NCBI GenBank assembly: GCA_035041965.1
Contig: JAPYMA010001377.1
Coordinates: 1 to 64,000 of the forward strand
Reading direction: 5' to 3'
Length of the DNA: 64,000 bases
Source of the DNA: Anisakis pegreffii
Lineage: Eukaryota > Nematoda > Chromadorea > Rhabditida > Anisakidae
Shown here: positions 15,346-28,400 of the stretch, one piece after another
Layout: each line of letters starts with the position of its first letter
Position numbering within the stretch: position 1 is the stretch's first letter
Made by a program: the position numbers and the translations under genes
Notes under the pieces: generated by a model
Told to the model about the DNA's origin: nothing
The model's database searches: none
Seen by the model: only the letters and a program-made list of their open reading frames with translations

Positions 15346-16075
15346 GACTTATCGCAAATGACCACTATAATAATGAAAATGGCCATGCTCAAAATAGTAA
15401 TATGGTCAAATGGCTACATTTGAATGCAGTTCTGGAAATCTAAAATCGCAGTTCAAAATATATAAAAGTATCCTGTATAACAATATCGCAATGTTAACGT
15501 GTATCTTTCAACGCATAATTCCAAAAAAAGCAATTCCAAGGACACCATATAATAAAAGCTGATGGAGTTGCATTGATTTCAATGGTATGAGTTGTATGTG
15601 AACTGGATAATAAATTTTGCACTTTCGACGAAATTGCATCCTCTATTTGGTTTTTTTGCAGTCTTCTCAAATGACTTCTCGTCGTACCACTTAATCAGAT
15701 AGGAGATGATTTCGAGCAAAAACATATCCTCAAAACGCTCGTAAAAACCTATTTCATTAGTGTTTTTATCGATTCGAATACGCGCAGCTATTTTATTTTG
15801 ACTTCGCGATGAATTTGTAGATACTTTCCTTCATTTCGTTCACTAAAACATTTTAAAGTTCGCTTATTAGAAATTTCTGCTCAGTTTTCGTTAAAGATGC
15901 TATTGAAGATAGTTACATAGATAGCAACGCGTTGTGCTCACAGCATCTGAAAAAAATTGTAAATCCGATTGAAAAATCAGCTAAATTTGCACGCTTTCAA
16001 AAATTTCCCATTCTATTTAGCATTGTCAAATTTTCATTGAGTTACGGCCTGATAAATGAACTTGCAAAAGATCTA

Positions 16076-16147
16076 GCCCGATGCGGGGCTCGAACCCGCG
16101 ACAGCCAGATTAAGAGTCTGGTGCTCTACCGACTGAGCTAACCGGGC
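16076..16147 (-). tRNA. tRNA-Lys (anticodon CTT)
   Basis: Read on the minus strand, a 72-nt cloverleaf is visible. The acceptor strands GCCCGGT and ATCGGGC pair, the D arm contains TAGCTCAGTCGGTAGAGC, the anticodon loop is CTCTTAA (CTT, lysine), and the T arm contains GGGTTCGAGCCCC. It has no intron. This matches the canonical eukaryotic tRNA-Lys(CUU). Confidence 0.97.
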
Positions 16148-16720
16148 CGCACTCGAGCCTGTTAGTGTGTAATATATTTGTAACACAGCGCTTGATTTGA
16201 ATACTCTAAAGATATTTCAAACTATTCTAGACTTTCTTATCAGGATGCACTCGGAGGTCTTGAAAAGTTTTCAATTGCCCAACAAATCATATTCTCTAGT
16301 GCCGTGAATAGTTTGATCGCGATGTGCTTTGAAAACTTTGTGCTCGCTGAACTGCATTTGTGTGCAGACTCGATTCGTTATTGATCAAAATCTCATCATT
16401 CGTGAATTTTAACCTAACTTTGAGAGAAATTGGAGTCATTTGTAATCAGCAGATAACAGTCAACTGTTGCAATGCTTGATTTGAACAAAGCAAAAGTATT
16501 CGATGTGATGTCAAATTTTCATTGAGTTACGGCCTGTTTCGCGCATATTTTCATACTAATCTATTAAGTGCACGGTGAATTTCTTTGATGCCATTATTTC
16601 AGATCGAATTTTAAAAAAAGACTATAAAATATTCATATTCACTCAAATAATTTTCCTCGCAAACAGGGAAAACTTACAATACTAGTGAAGCGGAATCGTG
16701 GAAAGGAACGTGGCCAAGCG
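16148..16720. other. Spacer between tRNA-Lys and the galectin gene
   Basis: No gene is seen. A sequence of about 27 bases (TTTTCATTGAGTTACGGCCTG and bases before it) occurs at about 16022-16049 and again near 16512-16538, on either side of the tRNA. An acceptor-like CAAACAG ends near 16667, a possible trans-splice site for the downstream gene. Confidence 0.5.
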
Positions 16721-19700
16721 ATGACTTCATTCATTCGAAAACTGTTTGGTGACCGTACGAAGAAGATGACCCAAAAAGACTCGATAACGGGTCGTAATAA
16801 CAGCTTTGTAGGTGCAATCTTTTCAATTCTGTCTCGTGTTCCTGAAAAATTCAAGCTGATTCCAAGCGAAAATTTCATGAAATTTTCCTAATATTTTTAT
16901 AAATTCACTTTTGTTTCCGTTCTCATTTTCAACAATAATTTCTCATCATTGAACCTGACCGTAACAAAAAAGGGGCGAGAAATCCAAGGAGTAAAAGTAA
17001 TTCAGTAATATCGGAAAATGCTGCATTAACGAGGAGATTCGCCAGCAAATTGAAACAAATTTGAAATCGCAAATTGGAAAGAACAAATTGAAGATTTTTT
17101 GTAAGAATCACAAGATATCAAACAAAAACATATATAGATTCATGAACGAATGCTTGAACTTGCTAAATACGAATCTATAAGTAAATAACGTAATGAAATA
17201 ATCTGAAAATTCCATAAACCTGAAATCCTCTCAATTCAGCCAGTGCCTTATTTATCGAAATTGGAAGGAAATCAGTTACAACCAGGACAATCCTTGATTG
17301 TTCGAGGCTATATAATTGGTACGTTCATGAATCGAACACGAACAATTTTAGCAAATATAGTCCTAAAATATGTTAATGTTTAGAACATTCATTATGTTAA
17401 GACAAACCGAGAGAAATCAATTTCGGTAAGATAGTTCCACCTGAAATTCCTAGTCATTTCCCGACAATTTTCAGCTATTAACTCATTTTATTGTTCAAAA
17501 AACCCTTCCAAAATAGCCCTTTCAATCTGAATTGTTCATTTTCAATGAAAAAGTCAACACTATTCTTTTGAGAACGACACAAACGAAAATTAAAAATCAC
17601 CACAGAACACTAGAAAATTTCCTTTCTCATTCAATGCAATGTCATTGAATTCCAATCATAATCCAGTCAATAAAAGAGGAACGAACTCAACGAAATCTTT
17701 CAGGTAGAAATGAGTTTATAATAAATCTCACGGATGGTTCCAAGGTGGAAATAGACGACGAGAATGATACACTTGATAATCGCCTTCTGGTAATCAGAGC
17801 CGATATGACCCAGAAACGTATCTTCTTGAACGCTTGTATTGATGGACAGTGGGGACGGTACGATTGAACAGTTGATTGATTGATTGATTGATTACTTCGT
17901 ATTGTGATCAGCGATAAGATCAGATATTCTGATCTGATCATCGATCAATTCCTAGAAGTGACCATGAATTTTGAAACCACTAGAGAGTGGTACCAGTTGA
18001 ACTATGGTGATCACACAATCAATCACATCAGTATTCATTGATTCCGATAGCAAATCTTAATTCAAACACTTATATAATTACATCGACGAACTACAACATC
18101 AAAATATCACTTCACTCTCACAGCACATAACTCTCTACTAGAAGATCAATCGAATGGGAATGAGCAGTTATTAGAAAACTGTTCTCCTTAACTAATGAAA
18201 CTTCCAGAAATTTATGCTCTTCAAATGTAATAAATATTACTTGAGAATGTGACTATTTTTTTCAAGAAATTTTTCTATGCGTTGAAAATGGTATTTCTTT
18301 TTCAGTGAAGGATCGCTGAAGCATAAGTGGTCACCAGGCGATGAATTTGATATACGACTACGAGCACATGAGAAGTACTTTGAGGTAACGAAATATTTCT
18401 AACTGGATTAGTGGAAAAATTTTCTGAATTTTTCTGATAACAATATGACCTTGAGCTGTTTATGGGTGCCTGACAGCTCCACTGATAGAGAACGCGAACT
18501 TATCACTTAAGAAGTAGAGACTCCAAAGCTACATTTCACCTGCTATATGGATGAATTCTAACGGATGGGAAGCTATTTTCAAAACTATCAAGATGAAATG
18601 AAACATACTGATCTCAGCAAGCTGTTTGACAATGAACGCCCATTCAATTGTCATTTTTTTGGATGGAATGTTCCTGAAATATCGCTTTTAATAGATAGAA
18701 ATGTTGCAGGAATCTCTTCCAGGACTCAAACAAATTGATGATTTGAATTAATTTCAGATTTATATCGAGCATAAATTGTTGGCCAAATTTGCATACTACG
18801 TACCAATCACGAACATATCACATATCTATATAAATGGTGACGTTGAACTGTATACGGTATCATGGGAAGGAAAATATTATGTAGGTTTCACCCAAATAAC
18901 ATCACATCTCAACATACCAAATAAATTCACCTATTAAGAACTGAAACTGAAATCTTCTTATTGGAATAGTGAAAAACCTTGCAGAGAACCGATTACATCA
19001 AACACTTTTTCAAACTCTGTCACGTAACACTTTTCAAAAATCTGTTCATACTTTTTGGTTGAAATAAACCTCGAAAGGATAACTCCTATGCAAATGTTTT
19101 TCTATTTATGATAATATTTTTCTACGGATCTCAAAATTCTCTCCTCTCACGTTGAATTTTCAGCTTCATATTGCATATTATTACCCTACTAAATACAAAA
19201 GTTATTAGCAAGTGATTAGGTGGTGAACAAAAGCGAAGGAGAGATTCTCATAGATCAACTGGACTCGTCAAATGTTTTCTTTTACTTTCAGCAAACCCCT
19301 TATGCGGCCGATATTCCGGGTAATTTCTATCCAGGCCGCAAACTGTACGTTTCGGCGCTCTTAAAGAAACGAGCCAAGCAGTTCAGTGTCGATTTTCATT
19401 GTGCTAACGATATTGCGTTCAGATTCAATCCGCGAATTGCTGAAAGGGTCAGTGGGAATTCCGTCTTTGATTTCATCCATTTTAGTTGCGCTCAAAACGT
19501 CATGTAGCAGGTGAAGACAATTTTTGCTAAAAACCCCACAATGCAGATAAGTCGCCGTTCAGATAACTTAAATTTTGCAACATTCCTAATCGAAAGGCCA
19601 TCGGATATTCCATGAATTGTTCTCATATCGAAGCCAAAACAAGAGCAGTAAAATGATCAATAGCAACAGCGCAACGAAACAGCACCACTGTATGAATGAA

Positions 19701-20582
19701 ATAAACTATCTACTAACAAAAGCACATCATCTGTGATTTCACACAACCGTCCTCCACATCGAGGAACTTCATCGAAGAACACCGAAATGAATAACGATCT
19801 AACTCTTGCAACACAACGATAACTCAACGAATGAATGAATAATTGAACTAAATTTCAGAAAATCGTTCGAAATACTCGAAGTGAAGATCGTTGGGGAACT
19901 GAGGAAAAAGAAAGCGAAGTACCGTTTCCGTTCAAGAAGAAACACACATTCGACTTACTTGTTTACTGCGAGGAAAATCGATTCACTGTGAGCTCTTTGT
20001 GCCTAGTTTGCTTCATTTGATAGCGCAACAGTCCATCCAATCTACTGTAGAGATTCCAACCAATCAGCAAAGAGGACGAAGCTTTTGGATAGCAGTCTTG
20101 TACTGTACGCAGTCGCTATTGGCGAGCGTTCATTGGTCAAGACTTACAAGCCGACAATACACTGACTACTAACGTGTTGATGGCTCACAAGTCCTGACCA
20201 CTGACGACGTCTCAGGGAAAGGCCGTGTGATGAAACTTGTCACAAATTACTTTCATCCTCCTTGTTATTGACTTGCGGAATCTATAAAAATTTTTCACGG
20301 AATCCTCACAATCAATTGCATATTTCTTGTGGAAATTTCTGGTACCATTAGGCCTGAACTGTGAAGTGTTCATCTGACGGGTGGATGAGAATTCAAAAAT
20401 TTCAAGCATTTCGATGGATAGCATCACTCACCTCCATCTCGTCTCATCTCATCAAAATCAAATTTCAGTTCTACGTTGACGACTGCCTTATCGGATCATA
20501 TGCGCATAGGATGAGTGCTCAAGGCATCGATAAACTATGTATTGATGGTGATATTGAACTACAGGGCGTTCATCTGAAATAG
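16721..20582 (+). CDS. Tandem-repeat galectin (two CRDs), 306 aa
   Basis: Predicted beta-galactoside-binding lectin with two galectin CRDs and no signal peptide, as usual for galectins. Eight exons close in phase: 16721-16807, 17240-17318, 17704-17857, 18306-18384, 18758-18880, 19292-19447, 19859-19987, 20469-20582. After a 29-residue leader, CRD1 spans roughly residues 36-165 and CRD2 178-306. CRD2 keeps N220, R222, N231, W238 and E241 of the sugar site (FNPR and RWGTEE), but the usual histidine is R218. CRD1 keeps N98, W105 and E108 (GQWGRE) but has lost the whole H-x-N-P-R strand, so it is probably a weak or altered binder. The start ATG is the first in the open frame and sits about 50 nt after an acceptor-like CAG. 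The first exon is the least certain part. Symbols of the lec type exist in C. elegans, but orthology is not shown here. Confidence 0.9.
19508..19725. repeat. Dispersed repeat in galectin intron 6 (partner 21431-21660)
   Basis: The stretch starting CAGGTGAAGA and including AACAAGAGCAG shares a diverged copy with 21431-21660, downstream of the gene. Confidence 0.6.
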
Positions 20583-22449
20583 TATTGTTTTTTGAACATT
20601 CATAACTGCCTTTTGTATAAACATATACCATGCACAGTGTCATTACTCGCCATTATGGATAGCACAGAAATACGTGTACAATACGCGACGACTGTATGTT
20701 TGATCTGACCAAATGACATTTTTAGAGTAAACATACACATGTGCAACATCGCATCTTGAAAACATCCCTTATTTTACATTTGATTTGTACATTTGCGTGG
20801 AAACTTTTTGTTCATCGTTGTAGAATCCTAATGCTGCATTGGGAAGAATTCAAATTCTCCAGCAGACAATTAGTATACGAACTAGAGGATATTACACTAA
20901 AATTTCACCCAAACTGACCCCATCTTTAGAAACATTGAAAGACAGTTTTGTTCTTTTGCTGACATTCCATATAAAGCAATTTTCTAGTTCAGCTTAGTTG
21001 GAAAATGCTTTCAAATTGTACTATTCACTGTTTCCCAGAGGATGAAGACACTTCATTGGCATTCAAAAGTCTATCCTCTTATTTCATGTCTTACGTATAA
21101 AATGAATCATAGTATATCTAAAAGGCTGTCATCTGATAGTGCTAATGCGCTTTACGTATCGCACTCGGATTTGGCAGTTCTAACATCCGAACAACAAAAC
21201 AGATACGCAAATCAATGTATCATTTTATCGTCCAATCGAAGTTGAAATAATTCTATATGGAACGTTCGTGAACGATAGCAATAGCGATGTATTGTCATAG
21301 TAATAATAATACTATGTATAATAATGCCGATAATAACTTGGATAACCGATAAAGAGAAACAACCGCAAATCAAAGTAATGCGCTTTCCCGCAAATCTTCA
21401 CTTTACACCTCTAGCGGAAAACGTCAGGAATCAGGTGAAGAGAATTTTTGCTAAAACACCGCAATTCAGATAAGCAAGTAGTACCAATTAGAATAACTAG
21501 TAAATTTTACAAATTTCATGATCTGGAGGCCTTTCGATTTTCTACGAGTTGTTCTCAGATCAAAGCACAAAACAAGAGCAGCAAATAACTAAGAGCAAAA
21601 GCGCAACAAAATAATACTCTATGAAATAAACTACACCACTATCTACTGACCAAACCTCACTACTATGTATGAATGAAATTTGAACGAAATGGAAGATATT
21701 GAATGTGATAATGAACAACAATAGGGTATGAAAAACGTTCAAAAAAAATTCATAAGCACAACTATATTCATAAACATAAGCACTATACACTAACAAAACA
21801 ACACCATATTAATCAAATCTGAATGAAACAGGAAACAAATGTAACGACAAACATAGACAATAGAAGATAGTTTGTAGAAGTAGGTTTCAGAACGTCAAAA
21901 ACAATTCATAAACACAATCGATTGAGTCCGAATACAATGCACACTCCCACTCATCACGCAAAAAGCTTCCCTTTGACTGCATGATTAGTATCATTGAAAA
22001 GTCAACTAGGAATGAATCCATCGATAGTTAGGAACAAAGTTCGTCAATCAACAAACATGCAGAAGTTTGCATCGTCAAGGCAAAAAAGTTATGGTATTGA
22101 GCGTAATAATTACTCGTCGATAAAGACATACAAGCGTCAGGTTAACAACGTAAGTGCGCATGATTCAAAAATTCCGTTTTTCTTTTTTTAAATTTTTGAT
22201 AAACTGATAAAAATACGAAGATCTATTGATAAAAACACGAATATCAGTGCAATTCAATAAAATACAATGTTAAAATCATGTATTCAATAGATCAAGCAAA
22301 TGTTCAAAGCAACTTAAAAGTAATGTTAAGATGACATAAGGGAATCAATCAAAAATATTATCAAATCATAAATAGCACTGAGAGAAGTGTACGAGTGAAT
22401 CTCTTCATAAGCCATCCAGTGCCGTAATTCATCCATATGAAAGCGCAGT
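20583..22449. other. Intergenic between galectin and SDR genes
   Basis: No gene is seen. The stretch contains the second copy (21431-21660) of the repeat found in galectin intron 6. Short frames at 21042-21245 and 21994-22191 have no recognisable features. Confidence 0.55.
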
Positions 22450-25400
22450 TTATTCGGTCTTATTCGTACGTCCTTTGAAATTCTTCATCGTATGGCTGAC
22501 ACCGAACAAATCACGCATAAGATCAGCAGTTTTCGCTGGCATAAAGCTGAAATATAGATGGTCACTTTAATCAAGTTTACTTTCAGTTGATAGAGGCTTC
22601 GTATTTCTCCTGCCCTCGCTTCTGATTTTGTTGGAAATTTCTGAAAACTGATGCAAACGGGCCGATTAAACTCATCTGAAAACTGCTTACCTTGCCAAGA
22701 ACATCAGGAAGTAGCACGTCTTTGGAAGTGCCATAAACGGTTTGTTGGTTAAGACCGCTTCCATTATATTTTCAACCACATATTTTGGCTCCAGTATCGG
22801 CAAGGCGATTGGTGATCTGAAGTAGTGAAATAATGACAACAAAAGTAACCTAATCGAATAAAAGTGCCACCAAAATGAAACTATTATAAGTCAGAAAACT
22901 GATAATGAGGACATTACAGAATTGCTTACGCTACTCGAGCTAATAGCTAAACCAAAGTTGAAACTATTTCAATGAATCATACATACGCTCCTATCATTTG
23001 CGACAGAACGAGCAATTCTTTCACTGGGTTTGATGCGATTTGAATGAATGTGCTAAGCCCAGATGATGGCTAAACAAACAATTTGCAATATATATATCAA
23101 AACTCCTGACTTTACTGGAAGTGGTCGAGTGGTTGTTTTGTCAATCGCTGCGAGCGATCGGCGGAATATTTACTTTATTAGAGTTATGATTATTTATTGG
23201 ATTGATATTTGGCTACGATTAGTTATGCAAAGTATTCACGGCAACTAATTAGCTACTCGGCTGTGTTCGGTTGGCCTACTCGCCTAGCCAGTGGGGTGGC
23301 GTAAATTGAGGCTAAAACAATGTACACGAAAACGCGAGCATTGTGGCCAGCAACGTTATAAACGTTTGATAGCCTAACCAATGCAGTGATATCAAAACTC
23401 ATCCAAAACATACAATGTTTGCACACCGTCGAACATTCCCGTGTTGATGAAATACGGGCAGACATTCGTAATGTGAACGCCACTCTTTCCCATTGCGTAC
23501 AATTCGGCACTTAACGACTCAGCAAAGCCAACAGCTGCGAATTTACTCGCCGAATAGTCGACCAGCTGTGCATTACCGATCTTACCGGCCATTGACGCTA
23601 TAATCACTACGTGCCCTTGATTGGCCGCTACCATATCGCCGAGAAAGGCCTTTGTCGTCTAAATTCACAACAACACATCACTTTTATTCCACAAAAAACC
23701 TCGAAATCATTCGCATAATCATACTCTCAAATAGACATCGAATACAACTTTTGCATATGGCACAGACCGTTCACTCTCAGATGTCATCATGAGAACACGC
23801 TATTGTTGAAAGAATCGAAGCTTAAGCAAACCAAAACTAACGAAGAACATCGATGTGGCGTTAACTGTCATAATGCGTTCAATTGCCTCGTCCGGAGTGT
23901 CCAAAAAATTCTTTCCGTTTACAATGCCAGCGTTATTCACCAGAATATCAACGGTACCAACGTCTGATTTCACTTCATTCGCTACTCTGTATATCTCGTC
24001 TCGTCTCGATAAATCTATCGTATATGCGTGCGCCTTGAATTTTTCATTTTATCACCACCTTTACGATTAATTCAAATTTTATTGCCAGCTGGAGGCTTAG
24101 GCTTAGGTGTTGGTGACAATTTCGGTGACAAACTTAAGCTTAGGTTTGATATTAAACTCTAATTACGAGCCATAATTACTCCACAGACTCACAATCACAC
24201 TGAAGTTCTCTTGAAACTTTTTTCAGTTTCAAATTCTGTCTACGATGTGTTTTTTATCTTCTTTCCGGAAATTTACATAATCTTTGTGAAATTTCTTGAA
24301 TTTCGTTTGGATCTTCTTCACAATCAGACCTGTACATTTACACAATTTTTCTAAATTGGTGAATAGGCAAATTTCATGTCAGCGCAATATTTACTGTCAG
24401 ATTAGACCCGCAAAAATTTGTTTATTTTAGTGCGGAAATTATTTGAGAGTCAGTGTAATTCAAGTCACTAGCAAGGGTGTTTTAGTGGTGTGCGGTTGAC
24501 TTTTAAGGCATTTTCGAGGAGTTCGCTTTTTTACCAACGAACAACAGCTCGATTCCACAATAAGCTTCTGCTACTCCCACACATCAATCGGTTAGCTTCT
24601 TTAACATACAGAAAATATAATACGTTTGAAGTAAAATCTTGTTTTCTAAAGTCTTTGGTAAGTCGTGAGAATTAACGTTTTGGCGTTAAGAGCTGATCGT
24701 GTTGAGTGCGAGAGAACAGAAACACACGATTAAAAGAGGTGAATGTTGTTATTCCGACGATGTGTGAATGAGTATTATTCAGTTTTCAACCTCATCTTTG
24801 TACACCTATAAGATTATCTCAGACCGCATTCACATCGTTATCTTGAATCAGTTCGAATCAAATCCGGAAGTGTATTTGATCACAGACGACAACATTCAGG
24901 AATTCATTAAGATCGTTCAACGACTTAAGATGGTGACTATATGATCATAATAACATAACTAGTATGATAATGAAAGCAATTCTAGTACAACGATCATATC
25001 GCTAGTGATAACGACCACCGTTTATAGTGATTAAAATATTATCAGTAGAACAATGACAATATCATTGATATGCAATACTTGTCATTACAAATAATGTGAT
25101 CGTACGTTAGTCATTTTACAGATTAACTCCTATCTAATTGCATCTACTACTAGCCGAAAACAAAAAAACTTAGCGATAAAAAATCAAAATGTTCATCAAT
25201 GAAACAGCATCAACGAACGAAAAAATTGAAACCATCTGCAAGAGTCCGAGCAGACAGGTGAACATCTTCAAATGATTTTTTCGATTTATTCCACAAAAAC
25301 TTCACAATTCTGGAGGTCAATTTCCAAGAATCAGCTCATATCTCCGGCAACTAAGAGATCTTCTAAAATGAATCGTTTCAGAAAACAACGATACTGAGTC

Positions 25401-28400
25401 AACGTGCAGCAAAACGACGAACTCAAAAGGCGATACCGTGCCATTATTGGACGAAAGGTGTTGTTTGTCCGTATGGAAGTCGTTGTTGGTTAGTAAAAAA
25501 TTACAGTTTTCCCTGACGGAATTTTCAATTTTTTTCTAGAAATCTCAAGATTACACTAATCTCGACCCATATCTGTCGTTTTCCATCGAGTAAAGTTCGC
25601 ATGAAGAGCACCCACTCGCACAAGACATCCATTGCCCAGCTATTGTAAGAATATCAATCTGGTTGTCAATGATTACTTATGAAGCCTCCTATGTGAAATG
25701 CCACTGTTTGCTAGAAGATCTGCTTGACCGTTGAAGAGATTCTCTTTTCCCACTGAAATATTCCAGTTCGATTTTGTCCTTTCTGAACACTTTATCCTCA
25801 GTTCCACCAAACAAATACTCTGATACTATTAAGCTAATGCAATCGTTCAGGTATTCACATGGCGATTGCAATGAGGAATCATCACCAAACAATACGATAG
25901 ATCAAACAATACTCGCGAAGACAACATCGCTGAATGGGTTCGATCATGAAATTGAGATCAAAACTAAAATCAACGAAAAGAAATCAACATGTGACGGAAA
26001 CTGCGTAAAAATGCCATCATTTCGAAAAGGCGATGGTGCCAAACAGGTACGGAATATCCGGCAAATGGTCAATGAATAAATTGGCTGCTTGGATTTGGCT
26101 TCAACTCACCGTCAGAATTGTATCATTCTCAATTTTCTCAAAACCGGAATGTTAATCATTCGACTTATAGCAAAAACAAACTGCAAAAAATCTGAGCGCA
26201 ATCAATCAAAAATAAAGAAACTTGAGGAAAAAAAATTTTTTATGTCTCAAAATTTCCAGCCCTCTAACAACTTCCATATTTCTGTAAGAGTTGGACTTTC
26301 TGGATGCGCGGCATAAAATTGTATCTAATTAAAGGCAGACCTAGAGGTGGATAAAGCAGAAAGTCTATCCGAAGAAAAATTCGCATACTGTAACGGTGAA
26401 TCGTATGAGACGCAAGCAAACTTTCTTCACGAAATGCGTTCTATCACACCATATGATGTTTTCGATTATAAGGTTCCTCAAATTTCCTTTATATTAGCAG
26501 CATTTTCTACCGAAATTATATTCATTTGCATGCGTAAATCAGTTCTGACTTCATCCGATTACATAATGCTTCCTGGCGAGATCGCTCTTCTCCTATCGAG
26601 TATTCAACTCAGAACTGATCTCAGAAGTCTCGCAAGCTTGCACTTCACCTCGTCTAATATCACATAAACTTTTCTTCATGTGTGCTACAAGTTAATCAAT
26701 GCGTGCATATGTTACATCATTAGGAACGAAGACGTCAAAACTCCATATGAGTAACTAATGATAATAGTGAATATAACAGTGATAAATAAAGATAACAAGT
26801 TACAATAATGATAAATAATGAAAACGATAATAATAACAACAAAAATTAATAACTAAATAATAGTCATGAAACAAAAGCAAATAGAATATCCGAGTTATTT
26901 CAGGATCCCAGATGCGATCTATCGATGTGCTGCCTATATATGACATGTGGTGAATGTATTCTTGGTGAAGAATGTTTTTTTAGGCATCCCGAAATGGAAT
27001 GTCACCCGAATTAACGCTAAAACCTCAATGCAAAATCACACTAAATTAAATGAAATCTGAAATCTCTCACAGTCTCTTAAAATATCGTCTTTTTCGACGA
27101 TTTTGATAGTATAATTCATTGTTTATGATCGTCTGCTATGTTTGCCGTTCAGTGTCTATCTAGATGAATTGCTTTGTCATTGAGAGAACCAATTGATTGT
27201 TTGCAAAGAAATACTTCAGGTTTTTGATCTCGTTAGCGCAATCGCATAGAGCGGCAGCGATTCAACCACACCAAATATCCTTACTGCTATTATGCAATGC
27301 GATTTGCAGTTCTAATAATAATGATCTATAAAAGAGTAATGATTCCGATATGTTTAATTAATATAGAAACGAAGAATACAGTCCACAGCGATTTATTCAT
27401 TCATGAGACTTTATAATCCACTCTCTCACAAATATATCCATTTCTGCGGAACAAAGAAAATATTTCCGAAAAGTTCGAAAAGTATCTCAATTTGTTCATT
27501 TTAAATAAGAGTGTTTCCGAAAAATTTCCATCTTTATTTGGTATCTTTGCTACTTTTCCACTCACAGTTTCCAAATAGACGCTCGATGAAATAATTTCCT
27601 ATGTTAAAGCGTTATTTTTCAAGGTGTTGTTTGCATTTGTATTCGTTTTTGTCTTACATATTATAATTCTTTCATTACAGTGGAATTTTTTTTGCATTTT
27701 CAGCATTTATTTTGGGTTGTTTTCTGATTCGATATATCAAAAACGTTGTCTGTATGATACAATTATGCAATTCTTATTTCTTCACATTATCATATCTTGT
27801 CAGGAATTCGTTCGAAGTGCGAAAAATAAAAGTATTCATTGTATACACAGACGACTTCATTCAAACAATAAGTTCCTCTTGAATAAAAGCATAATTTCAT
27901 TGCTTGTTTCCATTTACGGGCAAAATCGTGGAAGTAATTCCAAACAAAAGTGAGCTTCAGAATCTGTTATGTTCACTACTTAAAAATGTCTTATACTGAA
28001 AGCAGTTTATCACTATCAACTAGGTTACCTAGTCATCTGTTAACACATTCAACAGCGCCACTACTTTTGTCGTTTCAACAGGTACTGAACTGTTCTTATT
28101 GTCTCTGTATTCATTAAAGGCTAGTGCTGAATCGGATCCGATCACACAACAAATCGCATCTTCGTTCAATTATACTCACCTCGATACCTTTCTCTTCCAG
28201 GATTTTCTTGGTCTCCAAATTGCCCTGTTCATTGACATCCCAAAGGACCAGACGAGCACCCAATTGGCCGAACTGCAATCAAGTTTGTTGCAATCGCTAT
28301 CGCTTGTGCATTCAACGAAAACGCAATGAGAAACTACTGTGAGAAGTTACTGATAATTACTACAAAACTTCAATGGGACCATTCGGCAATCATAAAACAA

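Noticed and set aside
19220..19507. 95-codon frame covering galectin exon 6 with its own start
   Set aside because: The true exon begins at 19292 after TTTCAG. The upstream part is intron sequence.
27624..27953. 109-codon hydrophobic plus-strand frame
   Set aside because: It begins with a non-ATG codon, and its Phe/Ile-rich composition follows from T-rich DNA. It has no splice context.
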